This document shows positions 26,663 through 36,184 of a stretch of DNA of 64,000 bases, one piece after another (position 1 is the stretch's first letter; each line of letters starts with the position of its first letter). Location: contig CAYGKA010000001.1 of assembly GCA_964350445.1 (NCBI GenBank), forward strand, positions 85,953 through 149,952. Reading direction: 5' to 3'. Below the pieces are notes generated by a model that saw nothing but the letters and a program-made list of their open reading frames with translations, searched no databases and was not told the DNA's origin. The DNA comes from Hwanghaeella sp964350445 (GTDB lineage Bacteria; Pseudomonadota; Alphaproteobacteria; UBA8366; Aestuariispiraceae). The translations under genes and the position numbers were made by a program.

Positions 26663-27058
26663 ATGAGCGGAATACTGCACCACATGATCGCCGGCGGGCC
26701 GAGGCCGGTGGCGCCTTTCTCCCACGCGACGGAAGTGGACGGTTTCGTCTTCCTCACCGGACAGATGCCGACCTACCCCGACGATCCGAACAAGCCGCCG
26801 CCCGAGGGGATCGAAGCACAGACCAAACGTGTGATGGATAATCTGGTCCTGATCCTCAAAGGGGTCGGCCTCGACCTAACCCATGTTTTCCAAGTTCGAA
26901 TCTATCTCACTGAATTCGAACGCGATTATGGGGTCATGAACGAAACCTATCTTGGCTATTTCAAGCCCGGCAAACTGCCGGCGCGGACAACAATCGGCGT
27001 GACCGGCTTGGCCGTCGGCGCATTGGTCGAAATCGACATGATCGCGAAACGCTTCTGA
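26663..27058 (+). CDS. RidA/YER057c/UK114 family protein
   Basis: Small protein of 131 residues. VDGFVFLTGQMPTYPDDP and the C-terminal ARTTIGVTGLAVGALVEIDM, including the arginine that binds enamine/imine substrates, are typical of RidA, which hydrolyses reactive 2-aminoacrylate-type intermediates. Some members do other deaminase work, and the unusual middle ('LTGQMP') differs from canonical RidA. GGGGGAGAAACG precedes the ATG. It is cytosolic, between a methyltransferase gene and guaA. Confidence 0.87.
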   Translation: MSGILHHMIAGGPRPVAPFSHATEVDGFVFLTGQMPTYPDDPNKPPPEGIEAQTKRVMDNLVLILKGVGLDLTHVFQVRIYLTEFERDYGVMNETYLGYFKPGKLPARTTIGVTGLAVGALVEIDMIAKRF

Positions 27059-27155
27059 ACCCCGAGCCAACTACCCGAATGGACCGCCTGAAACGCCTGC
27101 CCAAAACGCCCGCCCGAACGATCCGCCCGACCGCCAGAAGGAAAGACCCGACATC

Positions 27156-28721
27156 ATGACAGACATTTCCACCGACGACCGTATCCTGATCATCGATTTC
27201 GGCAGCCAGGTGACCCAGTTGATCGCGCGCCGGGTCCGCGAGGGCGGCGTCTATTGCGAAATTCATCCCTTCAACAAGGTGACCGCAGACAGCATCCGCG
27301 ACTTCAACCCGAAGGGCGTCATCCTCTCGGGCGGGCCGGCCAGCGTAACTCATGACGATACGCCGCGCGCGCCGGAAGACCTGTTCGAGACGGATTTGCC
27401 GGTATTGGGCATCTGTTATGGCCAGCAGACGCTGTGCGCCCAGTTGGGCGGCGAGGTTGCCCCGGGCAAGCATCACGAATTCGGCCGGGCGCAGCTTGAA
27501 GTGACGGACGACTGTATTCTGTTCGACGGTGTCTGGACGAAGGGCGACGCTGACCAGGTCTGGATGAGCCACGGGGACACGGTTACGAAACTGCCCGCCG
27601 GTTTTCGCGTCGTCGGCAAAAGCGGCAACGCGCCCTTTGCCGCCATCGCGGACGACGATCGGCGCTACTATGCGGTTCAGTTCCACCCCGAGGTCGTGCA
27701 CACGCCGCGCGGCGCAGAATTGCTGAAGAATTTCGTCCACCGCGTCTGCGGCTGCAGCGGCGAATGGACCATGGCCCATTTCCGGGCCGAGGAGATCGAG
27801 AAGATCCGCAAACAGGTCGGCGACAAGAAGGTCATCTGCGGCTTGTCGGGCGGGGTCGACTCTTCGGTTGCCGCCGTGCTGATTCATGAGGCGATCGGCG
27901 ATCAGCTGACCTGCATCTATGTCGATCACGGATTGATGCGACTAAACGAGTCCGAGCAGGTCGTCCGCGTCTTCCGCGACCATTACAACATTCCGCTGAT
28001 CCACCGGGACGCCAGTGATCTTTTCCTCGGCAAGCTCGCCGGGGTCACGGATCCCGAACGGAAGCGCAAGATCATCGGCGGCCTTTTCATTGACGTTTTC
28101 GAGGAGGAGGCGACGAAGATCGGCGGGGCCGATTTCCTGGCCCAGGGCACGCTGTATCCGGATGTCATCGAGAGCGTTTCCTTCCACGGTGGCCCGTCCG
28201 TCACCATCAAGTCGCACCACAATGTGGGCGGTCTGCCGGAACGGATGAACATGCAACTGGTCGAGCCGCTGCGCGAATTGTTCAAGGATGAGGTGCGGGA
28301 CCTTGGTCGCGAACTGGGCCTGCCCGAAATTCTGGTTGGGCGTCACCCGTTCCCGGGGCCGGGCCTCGCCATCCGCATTCCGGGCGAAGTGACCAGGGAA
28401 GCCGCCGACATTCTGCGCCAGGCCGACGCCGTCTATCTGGACGAAATCCGCAAGGCCGGCCTATATGACGAAATCTGGCAGGCCTTCGCCGTGCTGCTGC
28501 CGGTGAAGACGGTCGGCGTGATGGGCGACAGCCGCACCTATGACCATGTCTGTGCGCTGCGCGCCGTGACCTCGACCGACGGCATGACCGCCGACAGCTA
28601 CCCGTTCGATCATTCCTTCCTGTCGGCCTGCGCCACCCGCATCATCAACGAGGTGCGGGGCGTCAACCGCGTGGTCTACGACGTCACCTCCAAACCGCCG
28701 GGCACGATCGAGTGGGAGTGA
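27156..28721 (+). CDS. guaA: GMP synthase (glutamine-hydrolysing)
   Basis: Enzyme of 521 residues making GMP from XMP. The N-terminal glutaminase has ILIIDFGSQVTQLIARRVRE, the nucleophile Cys in VLGICYGQQTLC, and the His/Glu of VQFHPEVVHT. The ATP-pyrophosphatase P-loop is CGLSGGVDSSVAAVLIHEAI. The C-terminal dimerisation domain ends RVVYDVTSKPPGTIEWE. It probably shares a transcription unit with the preceding ridA and rRNA methyltransferase genes. A Pro/Arg-rich 97-base gap lies before it. Confidence 0.97.
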   Translation: MTDISTDDRILIIDFGSQVTQLIARRVREGGVYCEIHPFNKVTADSIRDFNPKGVILSGGPASVTHDDTPRAPEDLFETDLPVLGICYGQQTLCAQLGGEVAPGKHHEFGRAQLEVTDDCILFDGVWTKGDADQVWMSHGDTVTKLPAGFRVVGKSGNAPFAAIADDDRRYYAVQFHPEVVHTPRGAELLKNFVHRVCGCSGEWTMAHFRAEEIEKIRKQVGDKKVICGLSGGVDSSVAAVLIHEAIGDQLTCIYVDHGLMRLNESEQVVRVFRDHYNIPLIHRDASDLFLGKLAGVTDPERKRKIIGGLFIDVFEEEATKIGGADFLAQGTLYPDVIESVSFHGGPSVTIKSHHNVGGLPERMNMQLVEPLRELFKDEVRDLGRELGLPEILVGRHPFPGPGLAIRIPGEVTREAADILRQADAVYLDEIRKAGLYDEIWQAFAVLLPVKTVGVMGDSRTYDHVCALRAVTSTDGMTADSYPFDHSFLSACATRIINEVRGVNRVVYDVTSKPPGTIEWE

Positions 28722-28759
28722 CCAGCCCTCCCAAGGTCGTTCCGGTTTAGGAATACAGC

Positions 28760-29551
28760 ATGCTGTCCTACCAGCACGGCTATCACGCCGGGAACCTGGG
28801 CGATGTGCATAAGCACAGTGTTTTGGCCTGGGTGATTTCGTATCTGACCCGCAAGGACAAACCGCTCAGCTATGTCGAAACCCATGCCGGGCGGGGGGCC
28901 TATGATTTGGCGTCGGGCGAGGCGTTGAAGACGGGGGAGGCGGCGCGAGGTGTGCTGCGGCCGGAGGTCATCGCCTGGTTCGCCGACGATCACCCCTATG
29001 CCCTGGCGCTTTCCCGGTTCCGCGAGGGGCTGGGTACCCATGCCTATCCCGGTTCTCCGATGATCGCGTCCTCGCTGTTGCGCCCGGGCGATGTTCTCCG
29101 CCTGGCCGAACTGCACCCGCAGGAAGTGACTGCCCTGAAGGCCACGATGGGCCGGCGCGCCCATGTCCATAAGCAGGACGGTTACGAGATGGCGAAAGCC
29201 GTTTGCCCGCCGACACCAAAGCGCGGCCTTCTGCTGATCGACCCCAGCTTCGAGCAGAAGGCGGAATACGAACGGATCCCCGATTTCATGTCCATGATCC
29301 ACAGAAAATGGAGCGTGGGGATCGTGATGCTTTGGTACCCGGTTCTGGAGAAGGGTCTCCATACCGCCATGGTCGAAAAGCTGAAGAGCCTGTTTCCGGA
29401 GGGGTTGAGCCACCGGGTCGATTTCCCGCCGGTCAAGGAAGGCCACGGCATGACCGGGTCCGGCTTGTTCATCCTCAACGCGCCGTTTGGGTTGGATGTG
29501 GAACTGGATCGTTTGAGCCGCTGTTTCGCGCAATTGACCAAGCATCGCTGA
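28760..29551 (+). CDS. rlmJ: 23S rRNA (adenine(2030)-N(6))-methyltransferase RlmJ
   Basis: Protein of 263 residues starting MLSYQHGYHAGNLGDVHKHS, the RlmJ N-terminal signature. YVETHAGRGAYDL is SAM motif I. The N6-adenine motif IV reads IDPSFEQ instead of the usual DPPY/DPPF, so the second Pro is Ser. The helical insertion typical of RlmJ lies between the two. It methylates A2030 in 23S rRNA. It is single, rightward, 38 bases after guaA. Confidence 0.9.
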   Translation: MLSYQHGYHAGNLGDVHKHSVLAWVISYLTRKDKPLSYVETHAGRGAYDLASGEALKTGEAARGVLRPEVIAWFADDHPYALALSRFREGLGTHAYPGSPMIASSLLRPGDVLRLAELHPQEVTALKATMGRRAHVHKQDGYEMAKAVCPPTPKRGLLLIDPSFEQKAEYERIPDFMSMIHRKWSVGIVMLWYPVLEKGLHTAMVEKLKSLFPEGLSHRVDFPPVKEGHGMTGSGLFILNAPFGLDVELDRLSRCFAQLTKHR

Positions 29552-29676
29552 CACCATCAGCTTGCGGGCTTGAACCGGCATGCTTGGCGGAAAGTCGACA
29601 GTCTTTGGCCGGACATCGTTAATCGGCCGAGGCTAGGCTGGCTTCCCTTGGCATTGCGCGACGAAGGACCGTTTCC

Positions 29677-30924
29677 ATGACCCGTGACCGCCTCTATTTC
29701 CTGCTGCTGAACATCGGCCATTTCATGGACCACTTGTTCACCCTGATCTTCGCGACCGTGGCGGCGCTGGCGCTCTATCGGGAATGGGGCATCGCCTATG
29801 CGGAGCTTCTGGTCTATGCGACGCCCGGTTTCTTCGCTTTCGGCGCTTTTTCCCTGCCTGCCGGGTGGCTGGCCGACAGATGGAGCCGGGACGGGATGAT
29901 GGCCGTCTTGTTCATCGCGATCGGCCTTGCCGCCATCGCGGCGGGCTTTTCCGAAACGCCGCTGCAGATCGGGACCGGCCTTTTCGTGATCGGCATGTTC
30001 GCCGCCATCTATCATCCGGTTGGCCTGGCCATCGTGACGACCAAATGGCGCAATACCGGGATGCGGATCGCGACGAACGGCGTTTGGGGAAATCTGGGTG
30101 TGGCCGCCGCCGCGCTGATCACCGGCTTTCTCATCGACCATTCCGGTTGGCGGATGGCGTTCATTTTGCCCGGCATAGCCTCCATAGCGATGGGACTGGC
30201 CTATTTGGCGTTGCGTTGGAAGAACATCGGCGACGAGCGCCAGGCGGCCAAGACGGCCGCGCCCGCCGCTGCGCCGCCTTCGGCGCACTACAAGAGGCTG
30301 CTGTTGCGGGTCTCGGCCATCGTGTTCCTGACGACCGCTGTCTCCTCCATCATCTTTCAATCGACGACCTTCGCGTTGCCGAAGATTTTCGAGGAACGCC
30401 TTCAGGGCCTCGCCGGCGATTTGGCCGATTGGGCGAACGGAGGCGGCCTGATCGGCAGCGGCGATGTCGCGACCATGATCGGCTCCATGGCTTTCCTCGT
30501 CTTCGCTGTCGCGTCCGTCGCCCAGTTGATCGTCGGATCGATGCTGGACAGGTTCGGTCCACGCCGCGTGTTCATGACGGTGGCGGTTATCCAGTTGGTT
30601 TTCTTCTTCGTCATGCCGGGCTTGACCGACGGTTGGGCTTTGCTCGTCGCACTGGGCTTCATGCTCGGCGCGTTCGGTCAGATACCGATCAACGACTACA
30701 TGATCGGCAAGACGGCCTCCGGCCCGTACCGGGCCCGGATCTATGGCGTGCGATATGTCGTCAGTTTCTCGGTGCTGGCGGCGACGCTGCCTTTGATCGG
30801 ATTCGTCTATCATAACTGGGGTTTCGACACGCTGTTCCGCATCCTCGCGGTGGCGGCCGTGGTGATCCTTGCCGCTGTCGCTTTACTGCCGCGGAAATTG
30901 CCGGTCCCCGACGCTGTGTCCTGA
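29677..30924 (+). CDS. MFS transporter
   Basis: Membrane protein of 415 residues with twelve predicted hydrophobic segments. The loop 2-3 motif is WLADRWSRDGM (a D-R-x-x-R-like element), with a second similar one in LDRFGPRRVFM between helices 8 and 9. A long central loop near residue 205 is rich in Ala and Pro. Similar transporters belong to the sugar or cyanate/organic-acid branches, but no substrate can be assigned. The ATG at 29677 follows GGACCG. It has no clear operon partner. Confidence 0.85.
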   Translation: MTRDRLYFLLLNIGHFMDHLFTLIFATVAALALYREWGIAYAELLVYATPGFFAFGAFSLPAGWLADRWSRDGMMAVLFIAIGLAAIAAGFSETPLQIGTGLFVIGMFAAIYHPVGLAIVTTKWRNTGMRIATNGVWGNLGVAAAALITGFLIDHSGWRMAFILPGIASIAMGLAYLALRWKNIGDERQAAKTAAPAAAPPSAHYKRLLLRVSAIVFLTTAVSSIIFQSTTFALPKIFEERLQGLAGDLADWANGGGLIGSGDVATMIGSMAFLVFAVASVAQLIVGSMLDRFGPRRVFMTVAVIQLVFFFVMPGLTDGWALLVALGFMLGAFGQIPINDYMIGKTASGPYRARIYGVRYVVSFSVLAATLPLIGFVYHNWGFDTLFRILAVAAVVILAAVALLPRKLPVPDAVS

Positions 30925-31042
30925 AGGTCACTTGGCCAATTGCCACACCGATTGCCCGGCCGTTGATTTCCGGCCCGCGCCGTGGTCTGTCACCGGCGTC
31001 GTTTTAGGGCGGCGCTGTTTCAGACGGTAAGGGAACCTTAGC

Positions 31043-31909
31043 GTGGGCGTAGACATTATCCGCCGCCTCGCCGAGTTGCGGGGCGTTGTCGCCGATTGGC
31101 GCGGGCAGGGGCTGCGGGTTGGCGTCGTGCCGACCATGGGCGCGCTGCACGAGGGGCATCTCAGCTTGGTGCGCGCGGCTTTGGCGAAGACCGACCGCGT
31201 GATCGTCACGCTTTTCGTCAATCCGAAACAGTTCAACAGCGCAGCCGATCTCGCCGCCTATCCCCGGACAGAACAAGCCGATGCCAACAAACTGGAACCG
31301 CTTGGCGCGCATGTGCTGTATGTTCCGGACGGCGAACAGATCTATCCGCCTGGTTTCGCCACCACGGTTTCGGTCGCCGGTGTGTCCGAAGGGCTGTGCG
31401 GCGCACACCGGCCCGGGCACTTCGACGGCGTGGCGACCGTGGTGACCAAACTGCTGCTGCAGACCGGTGGGGATTTCGCCTATTTTGGGGAAAAGGATTT
31501 CCAGCAATTGCATGTGGTGCGACGGCTCACTATCGATCTGGATATTCCGACGCAAATCGTCGGCTGCCCGACGGTTCGGGAAGAAGACGGCTTGGCGTTG
31601 TCGTCCCGCAATGTGCATCTGAGCGCGGCGGAACGTGCTATCGCCCCGGCGCTTGCCCAAGCGTTGTTCGAGGCGGCGAAGAACATCGCCCGAGGTGCGC
31701 CGGCAGTCGATGCGATCGAGAAGGCGCGCGGGCGTATCCTGGCGGCAGGGTTCGACGCGGTCGACTACCTGGAATTCAGGGGCGAGGACGATCTGCTGCC
31801 CATGGAAACGCTGGAAAGGCCGGGACGCGTGCTCGCCGCCGCGATGCTGGGCAAGACGCGGCTTATCGACAATGTGCCGGTAGCCTTTGGGGATGCGCCG
31901 CAACGCTGA
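31043..31909 (+). CDS. panC: Pantothenate synthetase
   Basis: Enzyme of 288 residues joining pantoate and beta-alanine with ATP. VPTMGALHEGHLSLV holds the HIGH-like motif, FVNPKQF follows, GEKDFQQLHVVRRL and LALSSRNVHLS (the KMSKS-equivalent SSRN) complete the site. GTG at 31043 is the start, with AAGGGA upstream and the family's usual distance to the HIGH motif. panB is not in the window. Role: coenzyme A synthesis. Confidence 0.94.
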   Translation: MGVDIIRRLAELRGVVADWRGQGLRVGVVPTMGALHEGHLSLVRAALAKTDRVIVTLFVNPKQFNSAADLAAYPRTEQADANKLEPLGAHVLYVPDGEQIYPPGFATTVSVAGVSEGLCGAHRPGHFDGVATVVTKLLLQTGGDFAYFGEKDFQQLHVVRRLTIDLDIPTQIVGCPTVREEDGLALSSRNVHLSAAERAIAPALAQALFEAAKNIARGAPAVDAIEKARGRILAAGFDAVDYLEFRGEDDLLPMETLERPGRVLAAAMLGKTRLIDNVPVAFGDAPQR

Positions 31910-31912
31910 TCC

Positions 31913-32545
31913 CTATTTCGGGCGGCTCACGACACGGACCTTCTTGCTCGGCCCGCCGCCGCAGAAGAAGCGGTCGCCACCGTCGGATTCCAGCCCTGAT
32001 ACGCCGATACCCGGCGGCAGATCCAGCTGGTGGATGACCTCTCCGCTCTCTGCATCGATGTGCCGGATTGTGCTTTCGTTTTCCTGCCAGGTGCCGTGCC
32101 ATAATTCGCCATCCACCCAGGTGACGCCGGTCACGAACCGGTCGGATTGAATGGTGCGCAGAACCTTACCGTTGTCGGGATCGACCTGGTGTATCTTGCA
32201 GCCGCGATGCTCGCCGACCCATAGGAACCCCTCGGCCCAGGCCATGCCGGAATCGCTGCCTTTGCCGGGGGCCGGTATGGAATGCAGGACCTGGCCTGTC
32301 GTGGGGTCGATCTTTTGGATGACGGCTTCGGCAATCTGGTACAGATGCTTGCCGTCATAGGCGGTTCCGGCATTGGCCGCCATATCGATGGCGTTCTCCA
32401 TGACGCCGCTTTCCGGATCCAAGGTCTTCAATCCTTCGTCGGTGGCGAACCATATGCGTTTGCCGTCGAAGGTGACCCCGTGGACACCGTCCACGTTGGG
32501 AAAGGGACCGTATTCTCGGATGATCTGGGCGGGCGCTTTTTTCAT
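31913..32545 (-). CDS. Beta-propeller (glutamine cyclotransferase/Vgb-like) protein
   Basis: Protein of 210 residues built of about four similar 40-residue blades, each with an 'IDPxxGxVL' turn (TLDPESGVMENAI, KIDPTTGQVLHSI, QVDPDNGKVLRTI, HIDAESGEVIHQL). There is no signal peptide. This resembles virginiamycin B lyase or glutamine cyclotransferase folds, but I see no catalytic residues that settle which. Its start is 4 bases after the upstream regulator gene, so they are one operon. A sensor-like or ligand-binding role is possible. Confidence 0.65.
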   Translation of the reverse strand: MKKAPAQIIREYGPFPNVDGVHGVTFDGKRIWFATDEGLKTLDPESGVMENAIDMAANAGTAYDGKHLYQIAEAVIQKIDPTTGQVLHSIPAPGKGSDSGMAWAEGFLWVGEHRGCKIHQVDPDNGKVLRTIQSDRFVTGVTWVDGELWHGTWQENESTIRHIDAESGEVIHQLDLPPGIGVSGLESDGGDRFFCGGGPSKKVRVVSRPK

Positions 32546-32548
32546 GGT

Positions 32549-33775
32549 TTACCCTAACTGATTGGGCGGGGTGGCGGGGAGTAACAAACTTGTCGGGAAA
32601 CCGGGAACGCTGGAGGTTAGCCATCGGCAGGCGCGTCCTTGACCGAAGGACTCCGCCTTGCCGTCGCGCGCAAGCGCCTCCAAGGCCCGCTGGACGGTGC
32701 GCGGGCTGACATTCAGCGCCAGGGCCAGGGCGGAACTGGACCAGGCCTCACCATCGGCCAGCAGGGCAAGGACATCCTGATGCGCATCCTCAACCGGCGG
32801 GAGTAGCACCGCGACATCCGCCGCGTGCCGAGGTTTCAGCACGAAGCCGTCGTTTGTGGCTTGCACCGCGGCCAATGGAACGATCGCCTGGCGAAGGCGC
32901 CCGATCTCGACTCGCAACCGCGCGCGATGTGACGCGTCAGCTTCCCTTGCGCGGAAGGCACGCTGCAGCAATGCCTCTCTGGAAACATCGTCCGGATAGG
33001 ATTCTCCCAGCGCGCGCAGAAGGGCGAACAGAACCGGCCGCGCGGAGAGGAAAACCACGATCGGCCCAAGGCGGGCGGTATACCGGCAAGCATCGACGAT
33101 CATCCTTTCGCCCGCGAACAGCGTTTCGACATCGCCAAGGCGCAGCAGGGCTTCACCGGATCGTGTGACCAGACGGGCGGCGGGTTCGCAAAGCGCGTTT
33201 TCGGCTTGTTCTACCTCTGCTGCAAGGCTTGGAATGCCGGTTCGGGCGGCCGATCGGCTGGCCGCTTCGATGGCGGTCCAGGCCGCTGCGGCCTGAACCC
33301 GGCGCATCGCAATCCCGGCTGCAACCAGCCAGTACCCGACCTGAGAAGCCGGTGGCAGAGCGCCCTTGTCGACGTTCTCCAGTATGGTGTCCGCCTCGTC
33401 CAGTGCGCCCAACAGCAGGGCCCGTCTGGCGTCCAGATACCCTGCATGGGCGGCATTTCCGGAATCGCCGAGGGCGCTTAGCGCGGCACCGGCCTTCCCG
33501 ATTGCGTCGACCGGCTTGCCCAGATTGCGGGAGACGAGGGCGATTTCCCCTTGAGCCAAAACACAGCGCGCGCGGGCGATAGGCTCCCTGGCGCCGAAAC
33601 CACCGGCGGCCCGGCGCAGCAGGTCCCTGGCACGGGCAAGATCGCCCAGCTGGGCCATGGCAATGCCGCGCAGGGCAAGCGCCGGCGCATCGTCACGCAA
33701 CGCAATACGGCTCAATGCACCCAGGGCATCGCCGGCTGCCAAGGCCCGTGCTGCGGATGTGACCAAGGAATCCAT
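32549..33775 (-). CDS. Winged-helix regulator with helical N-terminal domain
   Basis: Protein of about 408 residues. The N-terminal two thirds is Ala-rich helical repeat, TPR-like (ARALAAGDALGALSRIALRD, then AMAQLGDLARARDLLRRAAG). The C-terminus has a helix-turn-helix, LALNVSPRTVQRALEALARDGKAESFGQ, of the kind used in winged-helix regulators. The ATG at 33775 is preferred over GTG 33802. It is divergent from the small membrane/DUF899 pair, about 100 bases away, and may control it and its own operon. The ligand is not evident. Confidence 0.65.
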   Translation of the reverse strand: MDSLVTSAARALAAGDALGALSRIALRDDAPALALRGIAMAQLGDLARARDLLRRAAGGFGAREPIARARCVLAQGEIALVSRNLGKPVDAIGKAGAALSALGDSGNAAHAGYLDARRALLLGALDEADTILENVDKGALPPASQVGYWLVAAGIAMRRVQAAAAWTAIEAASRSAARTGIPSLAAEVEQAENALCEPAARLVTRSGEALLRLGDVETLFAGERMIVDACRYTARLGPIVVFLSARPVLFALLRALGESYPDDVSREALLQRAFRAREADASHRARLRVEIGRLRQAIVPLAAVQATNDGFVLKPRHAADVAVLLPPVEDAHQDVLALLADGEAWSSSALALALNVSPRTVQRALEALARDGKAESFGQGRACRWLTSSVPGFPTSLLLPATPPNQLG

Positions 33776-33878
33776 CAAAATCCCGACAAGATTGTAACTC
33801 ACGCCTCAGACAGGCCACGCCGTAAATAGTCCGTCAACGGCAACCGCCGGAACCGGAAGTCTGATTGGAAATTTGGGA

Positions 33879-34172
33879 ATGACAACATCCGTTACAACCG
33901 CGCAGGAAGCACGCCTCGGAAAATGGGGCTTGGCATCTGGCAGGGCGCTGCGTCTGGCCTCCGCGCCGACCTTTGGGGGCATGGCGGTCGTATCGGCGGC
34001 ACAGAACGCCGATCCGGCCATCTGTTCGGCCGCATCGGGCGAACCTGTCCTTTCGGGGATGACGGTCATGTATGTGATGATGAGCCTTTTCCATCTGCAT
34101 CCATGGCTGACCGTCATTCCCACCCGACTGGCCGTATCCGGTACTTCAACCATCCGACAGGAAAGAGAATGA
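33879..34172 (+). CDS. Small conserved membrane-associated hypothetical protein
   Basis: 97 residues from ATG 33879 (GGAA 8 bases upstream). The middle and end are hydrophobic: MAVVSAAQNADPAICSAASG then SGMTVMYVMMSLFHLHPWL, which looks like one or two membrane segments. The TGA overlaps the ATG of the DUF899 gene (ATGA), strong evidence that it is a real coupled gene. I have the impression that similar small proteins accompany DUF899 genes elsewhere. Function unknown. Confidence 0.6.
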   Translation: MTTSVTTAQEARLGKWGLASGRALRLASAPTFGGMAVVSAAQNADPAICSAASGEPVLSGMTVMYVMMSLFHLHPWLTVIPTRLAVSGTSTIRQERE

Positions 34173-34867
34173 CCATGCAGAACAATGTCGTTTCACGCGA
34201 AGAGTGGCTCACCGCGCGCAAGGCGCATCTTGCGCAGGAATTGGCCGTTACACGGGATCTTGACGCGCTTAGGGCCGCCCGCCGGGAATTGCCCTGGGTA
34301 CGAATAGAGAAGGACTACATATTCGACGGCCCTGAAGGGGAATATACCCTGTCCGATCTGTTCGGCGCGCGGAGCCAGTTGGCGATTTATCACTTCATGC
34401 TGACACCCGGTTCCGATCATATTTGCCCGGGATGCTCCTTCGTCTCCGATCATATCGACGCGGCGCGGCAGCATTTCGAGCAGGCGGACCTAGCCTTCAC
34501 CACCGTCTCGCGCGCGTCCGTCGAAGAGATTGAATCGACGAGGAAGCGCATGGGCTGGTCTTTTCCCTGGGTTTCCTCGGGGCGCAGCGATTTCAACTTC
34601 GATTTCGGCGTTTCCTTCACCGAGGCGGACCGCCGCAGTGGCCGGGCGACCTACAATTTTGGCAAAACGCGCATCGAAAACGCACAGGATATGTTCGGCG
34701 TCAGTATCTTCGTGAAGAATGCAGCCGGCGAAATCTTCCATACTTTTTCGACCTACCATCGCGGCGTGGACCTTTTGATCGGCGCGTTCAACTGGCTGGA
34801 CCTGACGCCGAAGGGCCGGAACGAAACCGGCACGATGAGCTGGGTGCGGCTGCACGACGAATACTAG
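34169..34867 (+). CDS. DUF899 (thioredoxin-like) family protein
   Basis: About 232 residues from ATG 34169 (alternative ATG 34175; GGAAAG upstream). The family opening LPWVRIEKDYIFDGPEGE is present, with SDLFGARSQLAIYHFMLTPG and the CPGCSF motif in a thioredoxin-like position. DUF899 proteins are soluble and of uncertain function, possibly peroxide or thiol related. A longer frame to 33923 is open but overlaps the coupled small gene in another frame. It is convergent with the CoA-transferase gene. Confidence 0.82.
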   Translation: MTMQNNVVSREEWLTARKAHLAQELAVTRDLDALRAARRELPWVRIEKDYIFDGPEGEYTLSDLFGARSQLAIYHFMLTPGSDHICPGCSFVSDHIDAARQHFEQADLAFTTVSRASVEEIESTRKRMGWSFPWVSSGRSDFNFDFGVSFTEADRRSGRATYNFGKTRIENAQDMFGVSIFVKNAAGEIFHTFSTYHRGVDLLIGAFNWLDLTPKGRNETGTMSWVRLHDEY

Positions 34868-34908
34868 GGTTGGGCAGATAGGCGGTACTGTCGGGCGGTG
34901 GAGGCGGG

Positions 34909-36111
34909 TCAGACCGCGCCCGCCGCTCGCAGCTTTTCCAACGCCGGCCCGTTTATTCCCAGTTCCGCCAGGACGCTTTCCGTATCCGCACCTAATACCG
35001 GTGGCGGGGATTTGGGCGCGACGCTCTCGCCATTGGCCCGAAAACTCATGGAGGGGAGGTGCACCCTTTGGCCGGTCTCCGCCAGATCTATTTCGCTCAA
35101 CAGGCCGCGCGCGGCAATCTGCGGTTCGGCCAGGGTCTCGTCGAGGGAGCGGACCTTGGCGGCGGGCACCTCCGCCTTTTCCAGCAGCGCTTCCCATTGA
35201 TCCGCCGTGCCGGTCAGGAAGGTACTGTTCAATGTCTCGCGCAGGCCTTCGCCGTTCTGCTTGCGGGCGTCCGGCGTGTGCCAGCGTGGGTCGTCGAGAA
35301 TGTCCGTCCGCCCGATGGCGGTGCAGAGTTTCCGGAACTGCGGTTCGTTATTGGCGGCCAGCATTAGGACGCCCCCGGCCGTCTCGAACGCACCGGAGGA
35401 GGGGCTGGCGCTCCACGCCTCGTTACCGTTCTGGGCCGGTTTCCAGCCGGCGGACATATGCTGGGTCATCAGCGACGCCATCAGCATCAAGGCGGTATCC
35501 AGCATGGCGATATCGACTTGCACGGCTTCGCCGGTACGCTGCACCTCCATCAGTCCTGCCATCACCGCCATGGCCCCATTCATGCCGGTGGCGAAGTCCA
35601 CATAGGGCGCGCCGACCTTGGTCGGGCCACCGCCGGGCTTGCCCGTGGTCAGCATGATGCCGCACATGCCTTGGATAATATGGTCATAAGCGGGACGGGG
35701 ACTCATCGGCCCGTTTTGACCGAAGGCCGAAATCGAGCAGTAGACGATGTCGGGCCTGAGCGCGCGCACGTCATCGAAATTGAAGCCGAGACGCGCGGCC
35801 ACGCCGGGTTTGAAATTCTCAACGAAGACATTGGCCGATGCCACCAGCTTGCGGGCGATTTCCTTCCCTTCTGCCGTTTTCAAGTTGAGGGTCACGGATT
35901 TCTTGCCACCGTTCTGGGTCAGGAAATTCAGCGCCATGCCTTGCTCCGCCAATTCCGGCGTCAGGCCGGTTCGGCGAGTCCAGTCGCCTTCGCCAGGCTT
36001 TTCGATCTTGATGACCTCGGCCCCCATCAGGGCCAAGAGATAGGTCGCGTAGGGACCGGCGAGGACCTGGCTGAGGTCGACGACGCGCATGCCTTTGAGC
36101 GGTTGGAACAT
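34909..36111 (-). CDS. CaiB/BaiF family III CoA-transferase
   Basis: Protein of about 400 residues. MRVVDLSQVLAGPYATYLLA and MGAEVIKIEKPGEGDWTR are the family N-terminus. The catalytic Asp is expected in the segment APYVDFATGMNGAMAVM. VDIAMLDTALMLMASLM and the C-terminal small-domain motif QWEALLEKAEVPAAKV follow. Members move CoA between organic acids such as oxalate, carnitine or succinate derivatives. ATG 36111 has GGAAG just upstream; a GTG at 36123 is less likely. It is downstream of the truncated binding-protein fragment with a hairpin between, so it may once have been in that operon. Confidence 0.84.
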   Translation of the reverse strand: MFQPLKGMRVVDLSQVLAGPYATYLLALMGAEVIKIEKPGEGDWTRRTGLTPELAEQGMALNFLTQNGGKKSVTLNLKTAEGKEIARKLVASANVFVENFKPGVAARLGFNFDDVRALRPDIVYCSISAFGQNGPMSPRPAYDHIIQGMCGIMLTTGKPGGGPTKVGAPYVDFATGMNGAMAVMAGLMEVQRTGEAVQVDIAMLDTALMLMASLMTQHMSAGWKPAQNGNEAWSASPSSGAFETAGGVLMLAANNEPQFRKLCTAIGRTDILDDPRWHTPDARKQNGEGLRETLNSTFLTGTADQWEALLEKAEVPAAKVRSLDETLAEPQIAARGLLSEIDLAETGQRVHLPSMSFRANGESVAPKSPPPVLGADTESVLAELGINGPALEKLRAAGAV

Positions 36112-36143
36112 CTCGTCTTCCACTATTGTTGCCTGGAAAAGAT

Positions 36144-36169
36144 CCGCGGGCGCCCTTTGACGCCCGCGG
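36144..36169 (-). terminator. Intercistronic hairpin before the CoA-transferase gene
   Basis: Perfect 9-bp stem CCGCGGGCG / CGCCCGCGG with an 8-base loop, lying between the truncated solute-binding-protein fragment and the CoA-transferase start. There is no U-run on either side. Such stems often follow binding-protein genes and protect their mRNA. Confidence 0.5.
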
Positions 36170-36184
36170 CGAAACGCGACAGGT

